Assembly: GCA_938084835.1 (NCBI GenBank)
Contig: CALKER010000009.1
Span: 212,760-276,759, forward strand
Direction of reading: 5' to 3'
Origin: an uncultured Thermoguttaceae bacterium
Lineage (GTDB): Bacteria; Planctomycetota; Planctomycetia; Pirellulales; Thermoguttaceae
DNA: 64,000 nt
The position numbers and the translations under genes were made by a program. Within the stretch, counting starts at the first letter, position 1. Each line of letters starts with the position of its first letter. The notes below the pieces were generated by a model, which worked only from the letters and a program-made list of their open reading frames with translations, had not been told where the DNA came from and did no database searches. Positions 49,236 to 57,630 of the stretch are shown one piece after another.

Positions 49236-50840
49236 ATGTGCCACGGAAATCGTCAAACAACTAACCAACAGGGAGCCAACCGACAGCTTGACCGGCTGGC
49301 CGGGCTTTCGCGCCGGCGTTTTCTCGAAAAGCTGGGCATCACTTATGCGGTAGGAGCAGGGGGTTTAAGCTTACCGGCAATCGCCTTGGGGCAAGAAGAG
49401 GCTTCCGGACCGATTGACTGCGGTCCGCCCCCTCAAGCGGAAAAACACCATCGAACCGGTGGGGAAGCTTTTCCACCACTCCCCTTGCCGGTGACGCCGT
49501 TGAGACGGTCGGAGCGCAAACGGCCGCCCAGTCCGCCAGCCCTCGTGGGCAAAATGGCGCTGGGGCCTGTTCGCTGGGTTACCCGGGACGGTGTCCGCAC
49601 CATGTACCGGGACTGGATGACCGACCCGGCAGACGTGGCCACCCTCCTTGCGTGGACAAACGAAAAGCTTGGAATCCATTATCGAGCCGTCGATTCCGAT
49701 TTTGCTCACTTTTCTTACGATCCGCGGGAACTACCCGCGCTGCTTTTTGCAGGGCATAACAACTTTCAGCTGAGTCCTGCAATACGGGAGCAGTTAGCGC
49801 GTTACGTAATGGATGGGGGAACAATCATAGGGGATGCATGCTGCGGCTGGAAGGATTTTGCCGACAGCTTCCGGCAGGAAATGGAACAAATCTTCCCCGG
49901 CCGACCTTTGCGGCGTCTTTCTCCGGAAGAACCGATCTATTCCACGTATTACAAATTGGGAATGATCGAATACAAACGTGGCGACGGCTCGACATACACG
50001 GCGGAGCCAATGCTGGAGGGAATCAACTTCGGCTGTCGGCTGGGGGTGATATTTTCTCCAGCGGACTTAACGTGCGGTTGGGATGGGCACGAACATCCGC
50101 GGGGGCTTCGGGTGGTGATCGACCAGGCCCGGCAGATCGGTGCCAATTTGATCACCTACATTTTAGGGAGCTTCCAGCTGGGCCGGTTCCTCAGCACCAC
50201 AAAAGTTTACTTCGAGGCGGACAGACCTACGCGGGACGATTTCGTCTTCGCCCAAGTCATCCACGTGGGCGATTGGGACCCAGATCCGTCCGCCGTGCAC
50301 AACTTGCTGAAGTTCGCACGGGATACTTCGACGCTTAATGTGAGGTTCAAGCGTATCAACACAAGTCTCAAAGATCCGCAGGTGGCCACTTATCCGCTCC
50401 TGTACATGACGGGCCATTATGAATTCGTGTTGGACGACCAGGAGCGAACGCTCCTTCGGCGCTACCTGCAGGCGGGAGGAATGCTTTTTGCCGACGCTTG
50501 CTGTGGCCGGCTCGCCTTCGACGGCGCCTTCCGGCGCGAGATGGAGCAAGTGCTCCCCGCTGCCAAGCTCGAGCGGATCCCGCCCGATCATCCCATCTAC
50601 CACACGCATTTCGATATTGATCGCGTGCAGTACACGCCACGCGTGCGGGAAGACTTCGGCCCGCTCGACACTCCGGAGTTGGAAGGGATCTCGATCGACG
50701 GCCGACTTGCTGTCGTTTACAGCCGATTTGACCTCGGCAACGGTTGGGAGCAATTCCCGCATCCTTATAGCTACGGACTTCAGGAGGAGGATGCCCTTAA
50801 GATCGGCACTAACGTCCTTGTTTACGCAGTCATTCACTAA
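49236..50840 (+). CDS. Tat-exported protein with two DUF4159 domains
   Basis: AGGAG lies eight bases before ATG 49236; the protein has 534 residues. The N-terminus has a twin-arginine export signal (SRRRFLEKLG followed by a hydrophobic stretch and LPAIALGQ). Two copies of the DUF4159 fold follow, at about 130-330 and 340-534. Shared blocks are LLFAGHNNFQLSPAIREQLARYV with LLYMTGHYEFVLDDQERTLL, GGTIIGDACCGWKDFADSFR with GGMLFADACCGRLAFDGAFR, and PEEPIYSTYY with PDHPIYHTHF. DUF4159 resembles glutamine-amidotransferase-like or ThuA-type folds and its function is unknown. The repeated DACCG with paired cysteines is striking. It lies downstream of a sigma factor and FecR-like gene and may belong to their regulon (inference). 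Confidence 0.88.
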   Translation: MCHGNRQTTNQQGANRQLDRLAGLSRRRFLEKLGITYAVGAGGLSLPAIALGQEEASGPIDCGPPPQAEKHHRTGGEAFPPLPLPVTPLRRSERKRPPSPPALVGKMALGPVRWVTRDGVRTMYRDWMTDPADVATLLAWTNEKLGIHYRAVDSDFAHFSYDPRELPALLFAGHNNFQLSPAIREQLARYVMDGGTIIGDACCGWKDFADSFRQEMEQIFPGRPLRRLSPEEPIYSTYYKLGMIEYKRGDGSTYTAEPMLEGINFGCRLGVIFSPADLTCGWDGHEHPRGLRVVIDQARQIGANLITYILGSFQLGRFLSTTKVYFEADRPTRDDFVFAQVIHVGDWDPDPSAVHNLLKFARDTSTLNVRFKRINTSLKDPQVATYPLLYMTGHYEFVLDDQERTLLRRYLQAGGMLFADACCGRLAFDGAFRREMEQVLPAAKLERIPPDHPIYHTHFDIDRVQYTPRVREDFGPLDTPELEGISIDGRLAVVYSRFDLGNGWEQFPHPYSYGLQEEDALKIGTNVLVYAVIH

Positions 50841-51684
50841 GCATTTGCTGCCTCTGGGAACAAGCTTGGTGAAGCAAGGCCCTTGCATCGGCGGTCTGAA
50901 ATCTCCCAGCTTGATCGGGGTTGGGAAATCCTTGGGTTAGGCGCAGCATGTCCCTAGTGAGCGCACCGTGGGCTTTCCCACTTAACAAAAAGGGGCACCA
51001 ACGCCCGTCATCCACCGGTGGCAACCGGAGATACCGGAGACCCAAGCGCCGGGCCTACCTCAGGGCTGGCCAATTTGGGCCGTGGCGGTGCGGGCACATG
51101 CCGGCAGGCGGGTGGGCTTCGTTTTAGCTGGAAGATGCTCCGCGTCCAGATACCCTTTGATTTCGGCTAAAGGCCGTCGGCTGCGGTTCTTTCCACCGGA
51201 GCCGACGGCCTTTTGGCAAGCGCCATTTCCTTGTTCGGGTGCGGCAAAAATTTGGAAATCCGGTAAGCGGCCTACTTGCCCGAGAGAGTTTGAGTAGTTC
51301 ACAGATCCCTTAGGGGTTTGCCCAAGCTTCCCCATCACCTGCCTAGCCACCCTCCGATGCTTGGCTATTCTTCCGGTCATGCGCATCGCCTGACATCGCT
51401 CACAGTGCATCCCATAAAAGTTCCGAGGAAAGGATCTTCTGGCTGGAGGATCAATGTACTGCTAAGATTAGGACGCTGTTACGGTCTTTCAGGGACTGCG
51501 TGGATAAGGCCATCGGGTCAATGGGCTGTGAAGAGTGGCCGGCTATTACGACCAGTACGGTTTCTCGCCCACTAGTGCGAAAGGATGGGTTCGAAGTTGC
51601 TGAGGCTTTTACTCGGCTAAGTGGCATAGATTGGTCTCCGGAGTGCCAAAGTTTTGCGGCGGTCGAAGGAACGGAGCCTAAAGA
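50841..51684. other. Spacer with a strong orphan terminator
   Basis: No coding frame is supported. The region 50990-51060 is rich in short inverted repeats (CCACCGGTGG, ACCGGAGATACCGGAG). It is followed by the 14-bp terminator hairpin at 51169-51213, as if a small RNA were made here. Confidence 0.45.
51169..51214. terminator. Rho-independent terminator, 14-bp stem
   Basis: AAAGGCCGTCGGCT at 51169-51182 pairs perfectly with AGCCGACGGCCTTT at 51200-51213 around a 17-base loop and runs into TTTT (51211-51214). It can work in both directions. The nearest upstream plus-strand gene ends 328 nt away, so it may end a separate small transcript. Confidence 0.75.
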
Positions 51685-53007
51685 ATGGTTCTGCGAGCAC
51701 GAAGAGTCTTCGTGGCTTTTTTGTTCACACTAATAATCTTTCCTAGTTGGGAAGGGCCAAGCAAAGGTCGAGTACTTGGGGCGGAATTCTTCTGCGATCC
51801 CGTCCGCGGGTCTTCCGCAGGCGATGGCTCTTCCACCCGCCCCTGGGGCATGCTAGAGGAGGTGATTGCCAAAGGACTTATTGAAATTGGCGATCGGGAA
51901 GGGCGGGTACTCAACCCTCAGGCCCCGGTCAAACCCGGAGATACGATTTACCTTCTGTCCGGATGGCATGGGGTGTTGCGAATTGCCCGCGGATACAATC
52001 CCCAGCCAATCGTCCTTGCCGCAGCGCCGGGTCATACCCCGCAAGTGGGATGGGTGGAAATTGCCGACGGCGCCCGATGGGTGATCCGTGGACTGATGAT
52101 CTCCCCGTCGCTTGCCCCACAACCTTTGGCGCAAGTGCCAAAAAACCTCGTTGTCTTGGGCGAAAGGGGTGGGCCGGACTGTTCCGATCTGGTAATAGAA
52201 GATTGCTTTATTTTCACCGAGCTCGATAGCTCCCACTGGACAGCTGCTGACTGGATCACTAAGGCCTACAGTGGGATTTGGCTCGGCAGGCATGGTCGGG
52301 CTCATGTGGCACGGAACAATTTCGTGCTTAACATCCGCTTTGGCATCCAGCTTTGTGCTCCGGATTGTCTCTGCGAAGGAAATGTGGTGGCGAATTTTTC
52401 CGCCGACGGAATTCGCGCCACCCGCGACGGCCAAATCATCCGGCATAATGTCATCAAAAACATTTTTGTTGGATCTCGGGACGGAGATGATAATCACGAC
52501 GATGGCATCCAAGTATTCCTTTTCAATCAGGGCCGGGGCACCGTACGCAACATTACCATCGAGGGCAATATAATCGTCGCTCGAGAGAAACCGGATTTAC
52601 CTTTTCCGAACAGCCTTCAGGGAATCGGCTGTTTTGATGGACCTCTTGTCGGGTTTAGCGTTCGCAACAATATCGTGTGGGTCAACCATTATCACGGTAT
52701 TTCCCTCTATGATGCGCAGGAATGTCTAGTGGAGAACAACGTGTGCTTTGTGTTGGGTCGGTCGCGGGCTCAACCTTGGGTGATGCTCGGTCAGAAACAG
52801 AACCAAGCACGGGCTAATATCGTGCGGAACAATTGGGCCCATAGCTTCAATTTCCGTGCTGATCCAGGGGTTCAAGCGACGAACAACCAGATTGTTGACG
52901 AGGCAATCTTTCGCAAACGACTAGGTGACCTACTTGCAGAGACTGAAAACCGCTTTGGAAAGATTCATCCGGTAGCCAAGCGGCCCCGTTTAGAGCTGCC
53001 AGACTAA
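51685..53007 (+). CDS. Exported right-handed parallel beta-helix protein
   Basis: GGAG lies eight bases before ATG 51685. The 440-residue protein begins with a signal peptide (RARRVFVAFLFTLIIF). The mature part opens with FFCDPVRGSSAGDGSSTRPW, a common start of secreted beta-helix proteins, and continues with coils marked by Asn ladders: HVARNNFVLNIRFGIQL, EGNVVANFSADGIRAT, EGNIIVAREKPD, RNNIVWVNHYHGISLY, ENNVCFVLGRS, RNNWAHSFNF. Such folds occur in polysaccharide lyases and epimerases and in surface adhesins. No catalytic set can be named. It follows the double DUF4159 gene on the same strand after an 844-nt spacer. Confidence 0.85.
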   Translation: MVLRARRVFVAFLFTLIIFPSWEGPSKGRVLGAEFFCDPVRGSSAGDGSSTRPWGMLEEVIAKGLIEIGDREGRVLNPQAPVKPGDTIYLLSGWHGVLRIARGYNPQPIVLAAAPGHTPQVGWVEIADGARWVIRGLMISPSLAPQPLAQVPKNLVVLGERGGPDCSDLVIEDCFIFTELDSSHWTAADWITKAYSGIWLGRHGRAHVARNNFVLNIRFGIQLCAPDCLCEGNVVANFSADGIRATRDGQIIRHNVIKNIFVGSRDGDDNHDDGIQVFLFNQGRGTVRNITIEGNIIVAREKPDLPFPNSLQGIGCFDGPLVGFSVRNNIVWVNHYHGISLYDAQECLVENNVCFVLGRSRAQPWVMLGQKQNQARANIVRNNWAHSFNFRADPGVQATNNQIVDEAIFRKRLGDLLAETENRFGKIHPVAKRPRLELPD

Positions 53008-53373
53008 ACGTGCGGCCCCTAAGAATTGGTTGATTTACTTTAGCCGGGAATCATGACTGAGAGGCTTACGCCGGCAGCAAACTGTTCGGACTAAGCCAAG
53101 GGGTGGTCGGCGATGGATATTCAATCTCCGAGGGCACGATCCCGTGCCAAAAGGCCAGGAGCCTAAGCAGGCTGTTACCGCCCGACCAGCCTCCAGCGGT
53201 TTTAACTATGTCCTTGGGATTAAACAAGTCGTAAGTCTCCGCGCAAAAGGCGATCCTCATCCCGGACTTATCAGCTCCGTTGGCATTTATACCAGCTCCC
53301 CACGAGTGTAAGGTGCTACAATTGTGGGAAAACCCTGAAATGATTGAGAACTGTTTTTACACGGCCTAAAACG
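53008..53373. other. Spacer before asnB
   Basis: No terminator or convincing gene was found. A minus-strand frame at 53066-53260 was weighed and rejected. Confidence 0.45.
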
Positions 53374-55329
53374 ATGTGCGGGATAACCGGCGGTGTGTGG
53401 ACAACTCCGGAGTATGAAATCAGCCCCGCCCTGTTGCAGAGCATGATAAGAACTCTTCGTCACCGCGGGCCCGATGACGAGGGATTTTACTTTTGGCCCT
53501 CGGGAGGCGATGGAAATCGGTCGGGGATTTGGGCGGCCCTGGGCCACCGGCGGCTCGCTATTATCGACATTGCCGGCGGTAAACAGCCGATGGCCAACGA
53601 AGATCGCACGGTTTGGGTGGTGTTCAACGGAGAGATATATAACTTTCGGGAGCTACGGTCTCGGCTGGAGGCGAAGGGCCATCGCTTTGCAAGCCGAAGC
53701 GACACGGAGGTCTTAGTGCATCTGTACGAGGATGTCGGCCCGGAAATGCTCCCTCAGCTTAACGGCATGTTTGCTTTCGCCATTTGGGATGGCGCCGCCG
53801 AACGGCTTTTCCTCGCCCGCGACCGTTGCGGGGAAAAACCACTTTTTTACATGCTTCGACCCGGTGCGATCTTTTTTGCCAGCGAGCTTAAAGCCCTCCT
53901 TCAGCTCCCCTTTTTCCGAAAAGAGATCAATCTTCAAGCCGTTGACCTTTACCTGACATATCAGTACGTTCCCCATCCACATACAATCTATCAAGGTGTC
54001 CACAAATTACCACCGGGTCACTATTTGTTATGGGAGAAAGGCCGCGCGCAAATTGGCCGCTACTGGAACCCGGACTTCCAAACGGAGATCCCCTACAACC
54101 CTCAAGAAGCAAAAGCCGCCATTCGGGATCTGTTAAGCGATGCGGTTCGGCTGAGGCTGGAAAGTGATGTCCCTCTTGGAGCCTTCCTCTCCGGTGGGAT
54201 CGACTCGACCATCGTGGTGGGACTGATGCGGCGTCATAGTCCCGAACCAGTTCATACGTTCTCCATCGGTTTTCCGGTAGCGGCATACGACGAAACTGAT
54301 TACGCCCAGGAAGCTTCCCGGTTTTTGGAGACGGTCCATCATCAATATCGGGTGGAGCCAGACGCCCTTGGCATTCTCCCGCACCTGGTGTGGCATTATG
54401 ACGAGCCATTCGCCGACAGTTCTGCCATTCCCACATGGTATTTGGCGGAGAAAACTCGGCAGCATGTCACTGTGGCCTTGACCGGCGATGGAGGGGACGA
54501 GCTATTCTGCGGATATCCTCGATATCAGGCGGTGCGAGTCGCGGAGTGGATCGATCGGCTACCAGTCCCCTTGAAGCGATTTATTGGGGAAGAGCTACCC
54601 CGTATTCTCCCCCATTCTGCCCGATTCAAATCGCCATGGCGACGGCTACACCGGTTCCTAGAGCAAGTAAAATTACCCCCTCTCGAGAGGTATCTCGAGT
54701 GGATCGGTATTTTTCCAACGACGTTGAAGAGAGATTTGTACACGCCCGAGGTGGCCGGGAAACTCGCCGAGTCTGTAGATTCTCCTGCATCCTGGTTTTT
54801 GGAGGAATCGGGAAAGGCAGCTGCACGCAGGGACCGTGTTAGCTACATAATGTTGATAGACTTACTCACATACTTGCCCTGCGATCTGATGACCAAAGTG
54901 GATATTGCCTCCATGGCTCATGGGCTGGAATGCCGCCAACCTTTCCTTGATCATCGAGTTATCGACTTTGCTGCAAAGCTCCCTCTGGAAGCCAAACTCA
55001 AGGCGACAAAGGGCAAGAGGATCCTCCGGGAGGCATTTTGGGATGTGCTGCCACCCAAGATCCTCCGGCGGGGGAAAATGGGGTTCGGGGTACCTCTTGA
55101 CTTTTGGTTCAGGGGGCCACTCCGGCCCCTTCTGGATCGGGTCCTTTTTTCGGCTAGAGCCACTGCCCGAGGGCTATTCCGGCCGGAGGCCGTCCGTCGG
55201 TTGATCGACGAACATGCCGCAGGACTGCGAGACCATGCGGCCCGGCTGTGGGCCCTTTTGTTCCTTGAGTTATGGTTTCAAAGGTGGATCGATGGTCAGC
55301 CGGCGGAGCTCCCTCAGTTTTCGCCATGA
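53374..55329 (+). CDS. asnB: Asparagine synthase (glutamine-hydrolysing)
   Basis: AsnB makes asparagine from aspartate, ATP and glutamine. The start at ATG 53374 is fixed by biochemistry: cysteine must follow the initiator methionine as the amidotransferase nucleophile, and the sequence is MCGITGGVW. Residues 2 to about 200 are the class II glutaminase (RHRGPDDEGFY, GHRRLAIIDI, NGEIYNFRELR, SRSDTEVLVHLYED). The synthetase domain has the ATP PP-loop SGGIDS at 273-278, LTGDGGDELFCGYPRY and DLMTKVDIASMAHGLECRQPFLD. The total of 651 residues fits the long AsnB form found in exopolysaccharide and exosortase contexts, so it may instead amidate a sugar or peptide substrate. No glycan genes are nearby, so the plain asparagine role is the default. 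Confidence 0.95.
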   Translation: MCGITGGVWTTPEYEISPALLQSMIRTLRHRGPDDEGFYFWPSGGDGNRSGIWAALGHRRLAIIDIAGGKQPMANEDRTVWVVFNGEIYNFRELRSRLEAKGHRFASRSDTEVLVHLYEDVGPEMLPQLNGMFAFAIWDGAAERLFLARDRCGEKPLFYMLRPGAIFFASELKALLQLPFFRKEINLQAVDLYLTYQYVPHPHTIYQGVHKLPPGHYLLWEKGRAQIGRYWNPDFQTEIPYNPQEAKAAIRDLLSDAVRLRLESDVPLGAFLSGGIDSTIVVGLMRRHSPEPVHTFSIGFPVAAYDETDYAQEASRFLETVHHQYRVEPDALGILPHLVWHYDEPFADSSAIPTWYLAEKTRQHVTVALTGDGGDELFCGYPRYQAVRVAEWIDRLPVPLKRFIGEELPRILPHSARFKSPWRRLHRFLEQVKLPPLERYLEWIGIFPTTLKRDLYTPEVAGKLAESVDSPASWFLEESGKAAARRDRVSYIMLIDLLTYLPCDLMTKVDIASMAHGLECRQPFLDHRVIDFAAKLPLEAKLKATKGKRILREAFWDVLPPKILRRGKMGFGVPLDFWFRGPLRPLLDRVLFSARATARGLFRPEAVRRLIDEHAAGLRDHAARLWALLFLELWFQRWIDGQPAELPQFSP

Positions 55330-55888
55330 CGTTTGGGAAGGTGCCGCGCGCAAACACCCGCGACATCGCAGAAAAATCCGCAATCACAGACAAAAAAGAA
55401 AAGCGTAATCACACCCAAACCGGTGCAGGAAAAATCGGAAGAAGAGTTTGGGACAGGAAAATAGGGAACAAATATTAGGCATGATAGGAAATTAGAAATG
55501 TTCCACTCCCAAAGTATGCTCCGCTGACTTACCCTTTTACGGCGGGCGCAAGCCCGCCAAGCCCAATTCTATCTGGCAGAACATGCGCAGTTCTGCTCTT
55601 ACATAGACACGCCTTTCTAAAGACACTTAGAACTCAAGGGGGATCTACCTCGATAAAATATTGGCAGTCCCAAGCGGGCCGACCAAGAGGTCACGTTTAC
55701 CTTTCGATTTTTACTGGACCCTCGGGTTCATAGAAGGGCAGGTATTGAGTGGCAAGGGTTAGCAAAGGGTTAACATGCAGTTACGATACAAAGCCCGTTG
55801 TCGCGGTTGAGTAAAACAATTCACACAACTTCAAGACAGCTTTTGACACGGGTTCCCTCGGGGCCAACCGAAAAAGGGAGTTTTACCG
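55330..55888. other. Spacer with a GNRA-capped hairpin
   Basis: No gene is supported between asnB and the protease gene. A strong hairpin lies at 55541-55558, and AAGGGTTA is duplicated near 55754-55772. Confidence 0.45.
55541..55558. other. Hairpin with GCAA tetraloop
   Basis: GGCGGGC (55541-55547) and GCCCGCC (55552-55558) enclose GCAA, a GNRA loop. No T-run follows on either strand, so it resembles a REP-type palindrome more than a terminator. Confidence 0.6.
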
Positions 55889-57406
55889 ATGAATCGAACC
55901 AAAGGTTGGTGGATTGCGGCAGGGTTGCTCATGGGTTTAGCCCTTGTGGCCTTCCTAATGTGGTGGCTTCCGGTGGTTATTGCCGATTTGACCTTGGCCG
56001 CCGAGCGAGGACAGGTGCAAGCGCTGCGGGAGGCGTTAGCTGCGGGTCAAGGCGGTCCTGTGGGTTTTCAAGCGGTGGCGCGGGCCATTAGGCCTTCTGT
56101 GGTAAGCATTAGCTCTCTGGCAAAAATCCCAGTACAAGGCCCTCGCTCGCGACGCCCACCAATGCCGAACATACCCGACGAGTTCCGCTGGTTCTTCGGT
56201 CCAGATTTGGACCGATTCTTTCAGTTTCCTGACCCGGAAGAGTTCACAAGACGTGGTCTGGGAAGTGGGGTCATTGTCAGTGCCGACGGTTACATTTTGA
56301 CCAATCATCATGTAGTGGCTCAGGCGACAGAGATTGAAGTGACATTGTCCGACGGACGGCGATTTTCGGGGAAAATCGTAGGAAGCGACGAGCGAACTGA
56401 TCTTGCCCTGGTGAAGATCGACGCCACTGGTCTTATCCCGGCGGTGTTAGGTAACTCCGAGGCGGTAGAGGTGGGCGAATGGGTCCTGGCGGTCGGAAGC
56501 CCGTTCGGTCTAGAACAGACGGTGACTGCAGGCATCATCAGCGCCAAGGGTCGCTCCGACGTTGGAATTGCCGATTACGAAGACTTCATTCAGACCGATG
56601 CTGCCATTAATCCGGGCAACAGTGGGGGACCGCTAGTAAACATGCGCGCCGAAGTGATCGGCATCAATACGGCCATTGCGACTCGCGGGGCCGCCGGGTT
56701 CCAAGGCGTCGGTTTCGCGATCCCAAGCAACATGGCCAAGGCAGTCATGGAGGCCATTCTCCGGCACGGCCGGGTGGAGCGCGGATACATCGGTGTCACA
56801 CTCCAGCCGCTCACCGAGGAGTTGTCGCGGTCTTTCGGTTACGAGGGGACTAAAGGTGCCTTGGTGGCCGATGTCGTCCCAGACGGACCGGCAAGTAAAG
56901 CAGGGGTTCAGCCGGGCGACATTATCGTCGAATTTGACGGCAAGTCGGTGGAAGGCGTCACCCAGCTTCGCAATATGGTGGCTATGACACGCCCGGGAAC
57001 GAAAGTCAATATCGTGGTGTTTCGCGAGGGGCGTCGCGTAGAACTTCGAGGAGTCGAGATCGGCCAATTCCCCGAGGACACGCCCATCCGGGGTGTTCCC
57101 CGACGCGAGCAAGTGCCTAACCTCGGCCTCAGTGTGCAGACGTTGACTCCGCAAGTTGCCGCCACATTGGGGCTCCCCGAGAATGAAAAAGGTGTCGTAG
57201 TAACAGAGGTCGAACCCGGAAGTTTGGCCGCCATGGCGGGCATTCGGCCGGGTGATGTCATTCAGGTTGTGGGGAACCGTCAGGTGACCACGGCTCAGGA
57301 ATTTCGCGATGCCTTGCGAGAGGCTGGTCAGCAGGGCATCCGGCTCCAAATTCGCCGTGGCGATACTCGATTGTTTGTCTTCCTCCGCGGGGCCGGCGAA
57401 CGCTAA
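55889..57406 (+). CDS. HtrA/DegP-family serine endoprotease with two PDZ domains
   Basis: These proteases remove or refold damaged proteins in the periplasm. The 505-residue protein has an N-terminal transmembrane anchor at about 8-34 (GLLMGLALVAFLMWWLPVV). The trypsin-like domain carries the catalytic triad H141 (TNHHVV), D171 (ERTDLALVKID) and S245 (GNSGGP), with the usual loop GSPFGLEQTVTAGIIS. PDZ1 is at about 295-395 (GYIGVTLQPLTEELS; GDIIVEFDGKSV) and PDZ2 at about 410-505 (LGLSVQTLTPQVAATLG; RPGDVIQVVGNRQV). GGGAG lies eight bases before ATG 55889. It stands alone on its strand, facing polX convergently. Whether it is the DegP-, DegQ- or DegS-like member cannot be told. Confidence 0.95.
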   Translation: MNRTKGWWIAAGLLMGLALVAFLMWWLPVVIADLTLAAERGQVQALREALAAGQGGPVGFQAVARAIRPSVVSISSLAKIPVQGPRSRRPPMPNIPDEFRWFFGPDLDRFFQFPDPEEFTRRGLGSGVIVSADGYILTNHHVVAQATEIEVTLSDGRRFSGKIVGSDERTDLALVKIDATGLIPAVLGNSEAVEVGEWVLAVGSPFGLEQTVTAGIISAKGRSDVGIADYEDFIQTDAAINPGNSGGPLVNMRAEVIGINTAIATRGAAGFQGVGFAIPSNMAKAVMEAILRHGRVERGYIGVTLQPLTEELSRSFGYEGTKGALVADVVPDGPASKAGVQPGDIIVEFDGKSVEGVTQLRNMVAMTRPGTKVNIVVFREGRRVELRGVEIGQFPEDTPIRGVPRREQVPNLGLSVQTLTPQVAATLGLPENEKGVVVTEVEPGSLAAMAGIRPGDVIQVVGNRQVTTAQEFRDALREAGQQGIRLQIRRGDTRLFVFLRGAGER

Positions 57407-57590
57407 GCCACACGGACTCCCTCACCGGGATAGTCTCAAGCTCCTACCGGGACAGGTCACGCTTACCCTGTGAGCTATCATTCCCCTTTAACAAAGGCCC
57501 AGATTTTCAGAATCGCATCCCTCGCCCTGGGGAGGGCAAATTTCCCAACCCGGATAGGATCAGCAAGTGCGGGGATACTTCTTTAGGGAG

Positions 57591-57607
57591 GCCGGGAAAA
57601 TCCCGGC
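57591..57607. terminator. Hairpin between convergent genes
   Basis: GCCGGGA (57591-57597) and TCCCGGC (57601-57607) enclose AAA between the 3' ends of the protease gene and polX. No T-run is adjacent, so terminator function is only suggested by position. Confidence 0.4.
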
Positions 57608-57630
57608 GTGAGCTTCAAGGCTGCCGGGGT

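Noticed and set aside
50841..51214. RNase P RNA, tmRNA or 6S RNA
   Set aside because: The conserved GAGGAAAGTCC of RNase P, the tmRNA tRNA-like ends and the 6S bubble were not seen. Only a generic structured RNA remains possible.
53066..53260. Minus-strand small gene of 64 codons
   Set aside because: The peptide looks partly protein-like, but the only GGAG is too far from the ATG and no family is recognised.
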